A DNA stretch of 8,709 bases from contig JAYEGJ010000100.1 of assembly GCA_034658975.1 (NCBI GenBank), positions 1 to 8,709 on the forward strand, given 5' to 3'. This document shows positions 1 through 6,200 of this stretch, piece by piece (within the stretch, counting starts at the first letter, position 1; each line of letters opens with the position of its first letter). A model generated the notes under the pieces. That model was not told the origin of the DNA, made no database searches, and saw only the letters and a list, made by a program, of their open reading frames with translations. The DNA comes from SZUA-217 sp034658975 (GTDB taxonomy: Bacteria > Actinomycetota > Acidimicrobiia > Spongiisociales > ZC4RG35). A program made the position numbers and the translations under genes.

Positions 1-412
1 GTACAAGGGCAACGACGTCTACGCCACCACCAAGCTGTTTGCGGCGTGGTGGGCAGCCGAGCTGGCGACGAGGCTTCCCAAAGGAGCGACTGTCAATGCC
101 GTCTCTCCCGGAGCCACTCCCGACACCGATGCGGATCGGAACGGGACCTGGTTTCTCAGGAGGGTGATGATGCCGATGTTCAAGTTCATGCCAGGCATGT
201 CGCATACGATCGCCGATGGCGCCGGCAGGTATCTCGAAGCGGCCGGTTACAGCGACGACGTGACGGGGAAGTTCTTCGCTTCACCACCAAAGAAGATGAT
301 CGGACCCCTCACCGAGATGAACCAACCTCACCTCGATAATCCGGCCGCTCAAGTCGCCCTATGGAACGTCACCAACGCGGTGGCAGGCGTGGCCGCTCCT
401 GCAGCCACCTGA
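1..412 (+). CDS. Short-chain dehydrogenase/reductase (SDR), C-terminal part; 5' end outside window
   Basis: The frame is open from base 2 and gives 136 residues before TGA. The visible part begins just before the SDR catalytic motif: Tyr7 and Lys11 of the fragment form YxxxK (YATTK). It is followed by VNAVSPGAT (about residues 32-40), the conserved N-x-V-x-PG segment after the active site in SDR enzymes. The Rossmann nucleotide-binding half and the catalytic Ser lie upstream of the window. The enzyme should be an NAD(P)-dependent oxidoreductase of the cytosol; the substrate cannot be told. The long tail after the PG motif (about 95 residues) fits the larger retinol dehydrogenase / protochlorophyllide reductase-like SDRs better than the ~250-residue classical ones, but that is a guess. 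It converges on the AAA+ gene, with a hairpin between them. Confidence 0.85.
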   Translation, partial: YKGNDVYATTKLFAAWWAAELATRLPKGATVNAVSPGATPDTDADRNGTWFLRRVMMPMFKFMPGMSHTIADGAGRYLEAAGYSDDVTGKFFASPPKKMIGPLTEMNQPHLDNPAAQVALWNVTNAVAGVAAPAAT

Positions 413-432
413 CAACAAAGGTAATCGATGAC

Positions 433-462
433 GGAACCCGAGCTATCCGATGTTCGGGTTCC
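433..462. terminator. Hairpin between convergent genes, possible bidirectional terminator
   Basis: A perfect 9-bp inverted repeat, GGAACCCGA at 433-441 and TCGGGTTCC at 454-462, encloses a 12-base loop. It lies between the SDR stop (412) and the stop of the minus-strand AAA+ gene (465-467), where a shared transcription end is expected. Neither side has a clean T-tract, so it is either a weak intrinsic terminator or a 3'-end stabilising hairpin. Confidence 0.5.
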
Positions 463-464
463 TC

Positions 465-1457
465 CTACTCGAAGGGCTTGGCCGACGGCCCTCGCCGCAC
501 AACAGCATTCCAGACCGTCTCATAGTGGTCGCGGTCGTAGGCATCCACCTGGGGCAACACGAATTCGTCCCAGGCCTCGCGGAGGGGGTCATCGCGATCG
601 GCGTAGACCAGCAGACCGGTGGGGATACGGTCGAGTACAGACCGCAGTGACAGCGGAGTCTCGACGCGGACACCAGCGTCCGTCGCCTCGAACGAAGCGT
701 TGATCTCGATAGTGAGCCGGGAGATGGCCGTCACGTATTCGTCGTTCATGGCCGGATAGCGGCGTTCGATCATCTCGGTCACCTGCTCCTCTGCCGGGAA
801 GAGCTTCTCCCAGATCACCCATCTATCGGCGAAGGCCTTGTTGAGGGTCTGGGTTCCTGCGTAATCGCGAATGTCCGTTGGGTTCATCGTCCCGAAGACA
901 CGCACGTCTTCCCTCAAGGAGACCGTCTCTCCACTCGGAAGGTCGAGAGAGGCATATCGATCAAGGAGGCCGTGGAGGGCAAACAGGGTCTCGGCGCCGG
1001 CGGCATTCAACTCAGACAGGTTGAGAAGAGCGGGGCCACGCAGTGCTCGGGTGATGTCTCCGTCCTCCCACCTGCTCTCCGTCCCTCCCTTTCCGTCGCC
1101 GTGCAGATGGGTCGAGCCGATGAGTGTCACGTCGCGCACCTCGCCGGTGAGGGGGATCCGGAAGTACGGAAGCCCCATGGCCGCGGCGAACTGCTCGATA
1201 TCGTGATCCTTACCGGTTCCCATATGGCCACGCACGGCGATGTGTAATGGGACGAGTCCTTCGGCTTTTGATTGACGAGCCTGTTCGACCTGTGCGAATC
1301 GATACAGCATTCCGAGATCGACGTAATAAGGGTCCGGCTCGGGAACCTTCCTCAATCTCAGATCGGTGTCGCCGAGATCATCGGGGATGGTGAACTTCTC
1401 CAGCTCGATAGGCCGGCCCTCGCCCGAGGGATCTGTGAACACGGCAGTTTCAGGCAA
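465..1457 (-). CDS. CobS/MoxR-like AAA+ ATPase with altered Walker A and Walker B
   Basis: A 330-residue protein resembling CobS (cobaltochelatase ATPase) and the MoxR/NorQ group, which form AAA+ rings that work with a VWA partner to remodel or load metalloproteins. Visible motifs: Walker A GHMGTGKD (77-84), Walker B LLNLSE (144-149), sensor-1-like GTMNP (189-193), and GTQTLNKAFADRW (201-213), which matches the CobS GTQ...DRW segment and includes a likely arginine finger, Arg212. Two key positions are unusual: Asp84 replaces the Walker A Ser/Thr and Ser148 replaces the Walker B Asp. Both were re-read from the bases; Lys83 and Glu149 are kept. The start chosen is TTG at 1457, because AAGGAG ends 7 bases upstream and TTGCCTGA overlaps the stop of the preceding VWA gene. 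A longer reading to an ATG at 1553 would lie wholly inside that gene. The pairing with the VWA gene supports the call; a strict cobaltochelatase role is unproven. Confidence 0.85.
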   Translation of the reverse strand: MPETAVFTDPSGEGRPIELEKFTIPDDLGDTDLRLRKVPEPDPYYVDLGMLYRFAQVEQARQSKAEGLVPLHIAVRGHMGTGKDHDIEQFAAAMGLPYFRIPLTGEVRDVTLIGSTHLHGDGKGGTESRWEDGDITRALRGPALLNLSELNAAGAETLFALHGLLDRYASLDLPSGETVSLREDVRVFGTMNPTDIRDYAGTQTLNKAFADRWVIWEKLFPAEEQVTEMIERRYPAMNDEYVTAISRLTIEINASFEATDAGVRVETPLSLRSVLDRIPTGLLVYADRDDPLREAWDEFVLPQVDAYDRDHYETVWNAVVRRGPSAKPFE

Positions 1458-3555
1458 TTGATTTCTCCTTGTTTTGAATGTCGACGGCGCGCAGCCACCA
1501 GGTGTCCATGCCGGACATGGCGAGGCTCCGCCTGAGTGCACTTCGGGTTCCATCGATCATCGCTCGGGCCAGTTGATCGGGTTGCTCGACGACCTCATGG
1601 CGCTGGTACGCGAGGTCCACGGTGTGGTCGCCGATGCCGATTCCGATCACGGTGGTACCGGTCGCCTCCACGGCGGAGACGGAGTGGGTCAATGCGTCGA
1701 CCGAGCCCCGGGTCATTCCGTCGGCCAAGACCATGAGGAGTCGTACATCGGCGCCGAGGCGCCCCATCCTCTCGGCGGCGTGAATGACGTTGAACTCGTC
1801 GACGTTGGCAGCCTTCTCGAAGAGTGAAACCGGGGGAGCGGTTTCGGCGTTGCGTCTTGCGGCGCCAGCGGCCTTTCGTGGCTCAATGGCGGTGTAGAAG
1901 AGGCCGGCGAGTGCGGGTTGTGAATCTCGCCACCGCCGTCCGAACGACTTGACGATGTAATGGTTGACGGTGGATGTCAATCGGTCCGCGGCCGTTCCCT
2001 GGGTTTGGCGCAGGCCGGCGGTCGCTGCCGAGCGCGCCTTCCGATAGGTCTGCTCGGTGTCGTGGGGGCGGGCGGCGAAACCCCGATTGAACAACGCTAT
2101 CTCGAAGTCGATCTGTAGTTCGTCGCAAAGCCGGGCCATCGTCCAAGCTCCCAGGAGAGCAGCAGGCATGGCCCACGATGTCCCCGCACCCTGCCCGCGT
2201 CCCGGCGAGAGCATGGACGCCGAAGCGTCGACCAAGAGAGAAACGGCGTATCGGCGTCGGGTGCGGGCCGCCCGTCGCTCATACAGACGTTGGTAGAGGC
2301 CGGCTCCGATGAAGAGAGCGGCATGCGGTGAGACATCTCCCTGGTCGAATCCCGACCGCAGCCCTCTCCGCTGATTGGCGGCGAACAAGGGAAAGAGTTC
2401 GCCGGAGACACGTCGTTGGGCGACCTCCCACCGTTTCGCAGCCGAAACGAGGGCGTCGAGTCCTTCGCCGCCAAATGTGGCGAAGGCGTCGGGGATCGGA
2501 GCGACCAGCAGTTTTCCGCCCTGCCCGGTGGGGAGGAAGACCTCGGGGGCCTGGCTGATCCGCAGAAGTTGGTCGGTCGACTCGTCGCCGGCCATTTCCG
2601 ATGCGCCTTTTCGATCCGACAGCCCGGAACGAGATTCGGCCGCCCGCTTGGTGTCTTGATAGGACTCCGAATCGGTGACGATGGGGGAGACCATCCGCAC
2701 CGTGTCTACTCCGGCGGCAGCCTTCTCCGCATCCGCCTCCTGGGCCAGCTTCCTCTGCGCCGCGGTGGCACCGGCAGGCGCTTCGGTGATCAGCCCGTTG
2801 GCCCGTGCAATAGCCTCGAGCTCCAAGGCCAGTTGTGCCACCTCCCATGGATCTTCGGTGTCCGCGGCGGCCAGGCAGTGCTCGGTAGCGTCATCGAGGG
2901 CCACGGCTGCATGCGCCTCAAATCGTCTCTCCAAGACTTTCCGCTCGACATAGCCACCGGTCATCAGGAAACAGCCCAGGACGAATTGGCTCAGTGCTCC
3001 GGAGCGTGAGATGGCCTGGCTCAGCGACGAGAGGTACAGATCCTCGAGGACCGATCGGGCGCCCGGGTAGGAGGCGAGGCCTTGCACTTCCTGGCGGGCG
3101 TCTTCGAGACTGAAGAAGAGCACTTCGGCGATCGGCTTGTCGGTCCGCTCGAGGGCGGTCAGCAGATCGAGTTCCACTCCTTGGGCAAGCTCGCCCTCGA
3201 TCGGCCAGCCGTCGGGCAGCGGCCGCTCTTCGTCGAAGTTCGAGGATACGAGGTGCATCACCTCGTGAAGGGCCGACGCCAGGGCCACCTCGTCGGGGGT
3301 GACAGGAGCGTTGCGGTGATACGCCGCCTGGAAGATTCGGGGGTCACAAACGATCTCGTCCGGCGAAGCCGCCGCCTCGGCACCGAGGCGAACACGGAGG
3401 TTCGGGTTCTCCGAGAGGCTGCGGGCCAGGCGCGTCACGGCGGGTGCAACCCTCTGATAGCGGCTGACTACCGCCTCGATCGCCCGATCCTCCGGTCCGA
3501 TCAGATCTGCAAGAAATGTCTGTTCTCGTCCGCGCACAGCGGGCCATTGTCTCAT
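1450..3555 (-). CDS. CobT-like VWA domain protein with N-terminal HExxH metallopeptidase-like region
   Basis: A 701-residue protein. The N-terminal half holds HEVMH (97-101) and, about 50 residues later, LEDARQE (150-156). An HExxH plus a downstream acidic motif is the layout of zinc-binding gluzincin-like domains; the LEDARxE segment also recalls CobT/NorD N-terminal regions. A polar, charged linker follows (about 260-335). The C-terminal half is a VWA domain: MIDAS DASAS (443-447), a likely MIDAS Thr near 518-521, and the later Asp in LADG (610-613). The segment from IVKSFGRRWRD (534-544) through NVDEFNVIHAAERM (584-597) to VIGIGIGDH (636-644) follows the order seen in CobT. No signal peptide or membrane helix is seen, so it should be cytosolic. 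Its likely partner is the AAA+ ATPase whose start overlaps its stop. A TGA two codons upstream of the ATG limits the start to 3555 or later; no good Shine-Dalgarno or TANNNT is seen, so the exact start is uncertain. Confidence 0.8.
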   Translation of the reverse strand: MRQWPAVRGREQTFLADLIGPEDRAIEAVVSRYQRVAPAVTRLARSLSENPNLRVRLGAEAAASPDEIVCDPRIFQAAYHRNAPVTPDEVALASALHEVMHLVSSNFDEERPLPDGWPIEGELAQGVELDLLTALERTDKPIAEVLFFSLEDARQEVQGLASYPGARSVLEDLYLSSLSQAISRSGALSQFVLGCFLMTGGYVERKVLERRFEAHAAVALDDATEHCLAAADTEDPWEVAQLALELEAIARANGLITEAPAGATAAQRKLAQEADAEKAAAGVDTVRMVSPIVTDSESYQDTKRAAESRSGLSDRKGASEMAGDESTDQLLRISQAPEVFLPTGQGGKLLVAPIPDAFATFGGEGLDALVSAAKRWEVAQRRVSGELFPLFAANQRRGLRSGFDQGDVSPHAALFIGAGLYQRLYERRAARTRRRYAVSLLVDASASMLSPGRGQGAGTSWAMPAALLGAWTMARLCDELQIDFEIALFNRGFAARPHDTEQTYRKARSAATAGLRQTQGTAADRLTSTVNHYIVKSFGRRWRDSQPALAGLFYTAIEPRKAAGAARRNAETAPPVSLFEKAANVDEFNVIHAAERMGRLGADVRLLMVLADGMTRGSVDALTHSVSAVEATGTTVIGIGIGDHTVDLAYQRHEVVEQPDQLARAMIDGTRSALRRSLAMSGMDTWWLRAVDIQNKEKSIA
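1465..1470 (-). promoter_or_regulatory. Shine-Dalgarno AAGGAG for the AAA+ gene
   Basis: Read on the minus strand, AAGGAG is followed by 7 bases and then the TTG start at 1457. It lies inside the last codons of the VWA gene and decides the start, implying that both genes are translated from one mRNA. Confidence 0.8.
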
Positions 3556-3571
3556 GACCTGTCAAGCTGAG

Positions 3572-3589
3572 CGGAGTGAGCAGACTCCG
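3572..3589. promoter_or_regulatory. Inverted repeat in divergent promoter region, operator candidate
   Basis: CGGAGT (3572-3577) and ACTCCG (3584-3589) form a perfect 6-bp dyad with a 6-base spacer. It lies in the 65-bp gap between the divergent VWA and M16 genes, and overlaps the -35 area of the proposed leaderless M16 promoter. A repressor site is possible; no regulator can be named. Confidence 0.3.
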
Positions 3590-3608
3590 AGTTGGCGTCG
3601 GGACGATT

Positions 3609-3614
3609 TAACCT
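3609..3614 (+). promoter_or_regulatory. -10 element TAACCT, leaderless start of M16 gene
   Basis: TAACCT fits TANNNT and ends 6 bases before the GTG at 3621. No Shine-Dalgarno precedes that GTG. The spacing places the transcription start on or next to the start codon. No convincing -35 is visible. Confidence 0.5.
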
Positions 3615-3620
3615 TCCGTC

Positions 3621-4877
3621 GTGCACTACGACTTGACCACCCTTCCCAACGGGCTTCGCGTGATATCGGAGTCGATGCCTTCGCTTCGCTCTGTCGCCAT
3701 CGGCTGTTGGGTCGACACCGGAACGCGTGACGAAAACGACAACGAGGCCGGCGTCTCCCACTTACTCGAGCATCTCCTCTTCAAGGGCTCGGAGACAATG
3801 TCCGCTCGCTACGTCTCGGAGACCTTCGACTCGATGGGAGCCGAGTCCAATGCCTTCACCACCAAGGAGGCCACCTGCTTCTGGTCCCGCCTCCTCGACC
3901 AGGACCTTCACACCGGGTTGGACATCCTCTCGGAGATCATCCAGCGCCCGGCATTTCGCTCCAATGAGATCGATGCGGAGAGACATGTGGTCATCGAGGA
4001 GATCAACATGTATGAGGACGACCCGACGGAGGTCGCCTTCGAGAACTACACCACAGCAGTGTTCACAAACCACGATCTCGAAAACCCCGTGCTCGGGACT
4101 CGTGACTCGGTCCTCGGCATGTCCCGAGACGACATCGACGGATACTGGAAGCGGCGCTACGGAGCGAGGTCGATGGTTGTTGCTGCTGCCGGGTCGGTCG
4201 ACCATCAAGCACTGGTGGAGATGATCACGGAACGGTTCGGCGACTGGTCGGGGGACACGGTCGCGCACGCCCATAACTCGGTCGAGGCGGCTTCCAGGAT
4301 CAACGTCAGTAATCGCGACACCGAGCAGGCACATCTGATCCTGGGGGGTCTGGGACTGAGCCGGTCGGACGAGCGTCGGTGGGCTTTCGAGGTCCTCAAC
4401 CACGTGATGGGGTCAGGGATGTCATCGAGGTTGTTCCGGGAGGTGCGTGAGGAGCGCGGTCTCGCCTACGCGATCTACGGATTCCGTCTCGCCTTCGCCG
4501 AGACCGGCGCATGGGGCGTGTACGTGGGTACGACGCCGAACCAGACCGATACCGCTCTCAACGTGATCCGGGAGGAGTTGGCAAAGGTGGTCGCCGAGGG
4601 AATCACGCTCGAGGAGTTGGAGCGAGCAAAGGGTTCCATGCGGGGCGGGCTTGCCTTGGCTCTGGAAGATGCCAACAGCCGGATGGTCCGGTTGGGTCGC
4701 GACGAGTTGGTCGGGATGCCCCATCTATCGGTCGATGAGAGGCTTGCCAAACTCGAAGCGATAACGCTCGACGATGTGCAATCGGTTGCGGCCGACATGT
4801 ATGGCTCCGACACCCGGATGATCGGCGCGGTGGGACCTTTCGAAGAATCCGACCTGAAGTCGTACCTGGCGGTCTAA
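3621..4877 (+). CDS. M16 family zinc peptidase (processing-peptidase-like)
   Basis: A 418-residue protein with the inverted zinc motif HLLEH (His47, Glu50, His51). The expected distal Glu ligand lies 76 residues on, in VIEEINMYEDDP (Glu127). The C-terminal M16 half contains GSGMSSRLFREVREERGLAYAIY (265-286 region), holding the conserved Arg/Tyr pair that positions substrate in bacterial and mitochondrial processing peptidases. Length and two-domain layout fit subfamily M16B, as in the actinobacterial PepR-type proteins. No signal peptide is seen, so it should be cytosolic; its physiological substrate is unknown. The start is a GTG at 3621 in the normal N-terminal context of the family (LPNGLRV at 8-14), with a TANNNT box 6 bases before it and no Shine-Dalgarno. 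It is divergent from the VWA/AAA+ operon and converges on the small minus-strand pair. Confidence 0.93.
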   Translation: MHYDLTTLPNGLRVISESMPSLRSVAIGCWVDTGTRDENDNEAGVSHLLEHLLFKGSETMSARYVSETFDSMGAESNAFTTKEATCFWSRLLDQDLHTGLDILSEIIQRPAFRSNEIDAERHVVIEEINMYEDDPTEVAFENYTTAVFTNHDLENPVLGTRDSVLGMSRDDIDGYWKRRYGARSMVVAAAGSVDHQALVEMITERFGDWSGDTVAHAHNSVEAASRINVSNRDTEQAHLILGGLGLSRSDERRWAFEVLNHVMGSGMSSRLFREVREERGLAYAIYGFRLAFAETGAWGVYVGTTPNQTDTALNVIREELAKVVAEGITLEELERAKGSMRGGLALALEDANSRMVRLGRDELVGMPHLSVDERLAKLEAITLDDVQSVAADMYGSDTRMIGAVGPFEESDLKSYLAV

Positions 4878-4884
4878 TGGCCTC

Positions 4885-4898
4885 AGTGGCCCGCCACT
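4885..4898. terminator. Short hairpin between convergent genes
   Basis: AGTGG (4885-4889) pairs with CCACT (4894-4898) around CCCG, just after the M16 stop (4875-4877) and overlapping the stop codon of the minus-strand gene at 4897-4899. The stem is only 5 bp with no T-tract, so this is a weak candidate for a shared transcription end. Confidence 0.25.
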
Positions 4899-5283
4899 AG
4901 CCGGAGATACTGAACTCGGCGGACATGGGCTTCTCCCCGAAGTCGATCACGCCAACCAAGCCGTTCTCAGGCCGCTCGATCACCAGTGCGCCACCGAGGT
5001 CATGCTCACCGTCGCTGGTCGGCCAACCCAGGACCTCATAGCTGGTCACGTTGCCGGAGAGGGATGACCAGAGGAGGTGCTCCTGACCCTGGATCAGGTC
5101 GATGAGAAGCTCGGCACCGCCGACGGGCTCGAGATTCGAACCCGGCGCCGGAGCGCTGAAAACTGCGGAGGCGGAGAACGAGGCCGCGGTGATGAGAAGG
5201 GCGGCCAGCCCGAATGCCAGATGGCGGAGAGTGATCACGTTTTGCATTGAACGCTCAAGGTAAGTGAAGGGGGTGGTTTTCAC
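4897..5283 (-). CDS. Small secreted protein of unknown function
   Basis: A 128-residue protein from a GTG at 5283. I do not recognise the family. A signal peptide is clear: basic residues near 17-20, a hydrophobic core LAFGLAALLITAASF (22-36), and a likely signal peptidase site around SAVFSA-PAPG (39-48). The mature part is about 84 residues, acidic, rich in Gly and beta-type residues, with no Cys. Start choice: the GTG overlaps the stop of the upstream membrane-protein gene as GTGA, which suggests translational coupling; no Shine-Dalgarno is visible. The internal ATG at 5247 (residue 13) would give a more usual signal peptide length and has a TANNNT hexamer (5257-5262) 9 bases upstream, so it is a real alternative. 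Function may be linked to the co-transcribed membrane protein. Confidence 0.65.
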   Translation of the reverse strand: MKTTPFTYLERSMQNVITLRHLAFGLAALLITAASFSASAVFSAPAPGSNLEPVGGAELLIDLIQGQEHLLWSSLSGNVTSYEVLGWPTSDGEHDLGGALVIERPENGLVGVIDFGEKPMSAEFSISG

Positions 5284-5654
5284 ACGGCTATTTCGACGAA
5301 CTGCGAAAGGACTAGTCCGTAGGCCAGAGCGATGAGAACCAGGGCGATGGCCACGCCGAGGACACCACGGTCATGCCGTTCGGCGAATCTAGCGGAGGCA
5401 AAGCCGAGGACCACCCAGAGTGTTATCTCCAAGGGCCATGCGACGGTCACACCCCCGAAGAGCACCCCGAACATCGCCGATATCGGTCCGCCCGCATAGA
5501 GGAGAGTCAACGCCATTGTCTGGCAGCCTCCCGCACAGGTTTCCTGGTTCGAAAGGCTCAAGCCGACGATCATGAAGACGATCGCCAGCCCGAGCAGGAG
5601 GGCGGTGGCCATCGCTGCGTCGCGGCACCCCGCCGGTTGAGTGGACTCGCTCAC
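5280..5654 (-). CDS. Small membrane protein, four predicted helices, unknown function
   Basis: A 124-residue protein from a GTG at 5654. Hydrophobic segments fit four membrane helices at about 14-34, 47-69, 72-87 and 97-119, with charged loops such as RFAERHDRG between the last two. Two Cys in ETCAGGC (38-44) lie in the loop after helix 1 and could form a disulfide or bind a metal; this is speculative. I do not recognise the family. The start is supported by TACGAT 7 bases upstream, so the transcript is probably leaderless. Its stop overlaps the start of the secreted-protein gene by 4 bases, so the two form an operon. It is divergent from the TTG-start membrane protein gene at 5732. Confidence 0.68.
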   Translation of the reverse strand: MSESTQPAGCRDAAMATALLLGLAIVFMIVGLSLSNQETCAGGCQTMALTLLYAGGPISAMFGVLFGGVTVAWPLEITLWVVLGFASARFAERHDRGVLGVAIALVLIALAYGLVLSQFVEIAV

Positions 5655-5661
5655 GGATTGG

Positions 5662-5667
5662 ATCGTA
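5662..5667 (-). promoter_or_regulatory. -10 element TACGAT, leaderless start of minus-strand membrane protein gene
   Basis: On the minus strand TACGAT is followed by 7 bases and the GTG at 5654. TGGGAG lies 17 bases farther upstream (5690-5685) and matches the -35 consensus at 3 of 6 positions. No Shine-Dalgarno is present. Confidence 0.5.
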
Positions 5668-5719
5668 AATGTGCCACCCCATTACTCCCATCTGGCAGTA
5701 GCTTGCTGCCGCCCGAACT

Positions 5720-5724
5720 GGAGG
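5720..5724 (+). promoter_or_regulatory. Shine-Dalgarno GGAGG for the TTG-start membrane protein
   Basis: GGAGG sits 7 bases before TTG at 5732. No ATG or GTG in this frame is as well placed, so it fixes the start. Confidence 0.8.
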
Positions 5725-5731
5725 TGCCCCC

Positions 5732-6184
5732 TTGGAACTACGTGATGTCCTATTGGTCATCCATATCGCCGGTGCCGGTTCCTGGCTCGGTGCCAATCTT
5801 CTTCAGGCCGTCGTGCCGTCGATGGCTGCCAAGCAAGGCGTCGAAGCCGCCGCCGGCTGGTTTCGTGTGGCGGGGGAGCTGAGCAAGAAGTTCTACATGC
5901 CCGTGTCGACGGTGCTGCTCGCCACAGGTATCTGGATGGTTCTGTTGGACGATTCGATCAGCTTCGAGAATGTCTTCGTGGTGATCGGAATCGGGATGAT
6001 CGTTGTGGGCGCCCTGCTCGGGATCTTCGTCTTCGAACCGGGGTCCGAGGAGGCCGCTACTGCCGTGGAGTCGGGAGACGAGGCAAGGCTCAAAGCGGCA
6101 GTGGGCAAGATCGCCCGCTTCGGCACGATCGACACCCTCCTGTTGATCGTGACCATCAGCGTCATGGTCATTCGTCTCCGCTGA
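5732..6184 (+). CDS. Small integral membrane protein, DUF2269/CopD-like
   Basis: A 150-residue protein with four hydrophobic segments at about 6-27, 55-73, 79-101 and 127-147. The first, VIHIAGAGSWLGANL (9-23), has a His inside the helix followed by Gly- and Trp-rich residues. That pattern is seen in DUF2269 and CopD-type four-helix membrane proteins, some of which are thought to handle heme or copper; the match is by eye only. An acidic loop (about 102-118) separates helices 3 and 4. The TTG start is set by GGAGG 7 bases upstream. The next gene begins 16 bases after the stop but appears to have its own promoter. Function unknown. Confidence 0.75.
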   Translation: MELRDVLLVIHIAGAGSWLGANLLQAVVPSMAAKQGVEAAAGWFRVAGELSKKFYMPVSTVLLATGIWMVLLDDSISFENVFVVIGIGMIVVGALLGIFVFEPGSEEAATAVESGDEARLKAAVGKIARFGTIDTLLLIVTISVMVIRLR

Positions 6185-6188
6185 GACA

Positions 6189-6194
6189 TACAGT
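6189..6194 (+). promoter_or_regulatory. -10 element TACAGT, leaderless start of lipoprotein gene
   Basis: TACAGT ends 6 bases before the ATG at 6201, inside the 16-base gap after the previous stop. No Shine-Dalgarno is present, and the -35 area is not convincing. Confidence 0.5.
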
Positions 6195-6200
6195 GACAGC

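Noticed and set aside
1458..1553. Extension of the AAA+ protein to an ATG at 1553 (32 more residues)
   Set aside because: The extra part lies wholly inside the VWA gene and has no family similarity; AAGGAG correctly spaced from TTG at 1457 gives a better start.
2416..3009. Plus-strand frame of 197 residues, and several others across 428-3570 plus
   Set aside because: They are antisense to the VWA and AAA+ genes, whose motifs are clear, and they show no domain signal of their own.
3762..4403. Minus-strand frame of 213 residues
   Set aside because: Antisense shadow of the M16 peptidase gene; no recognisable motif.
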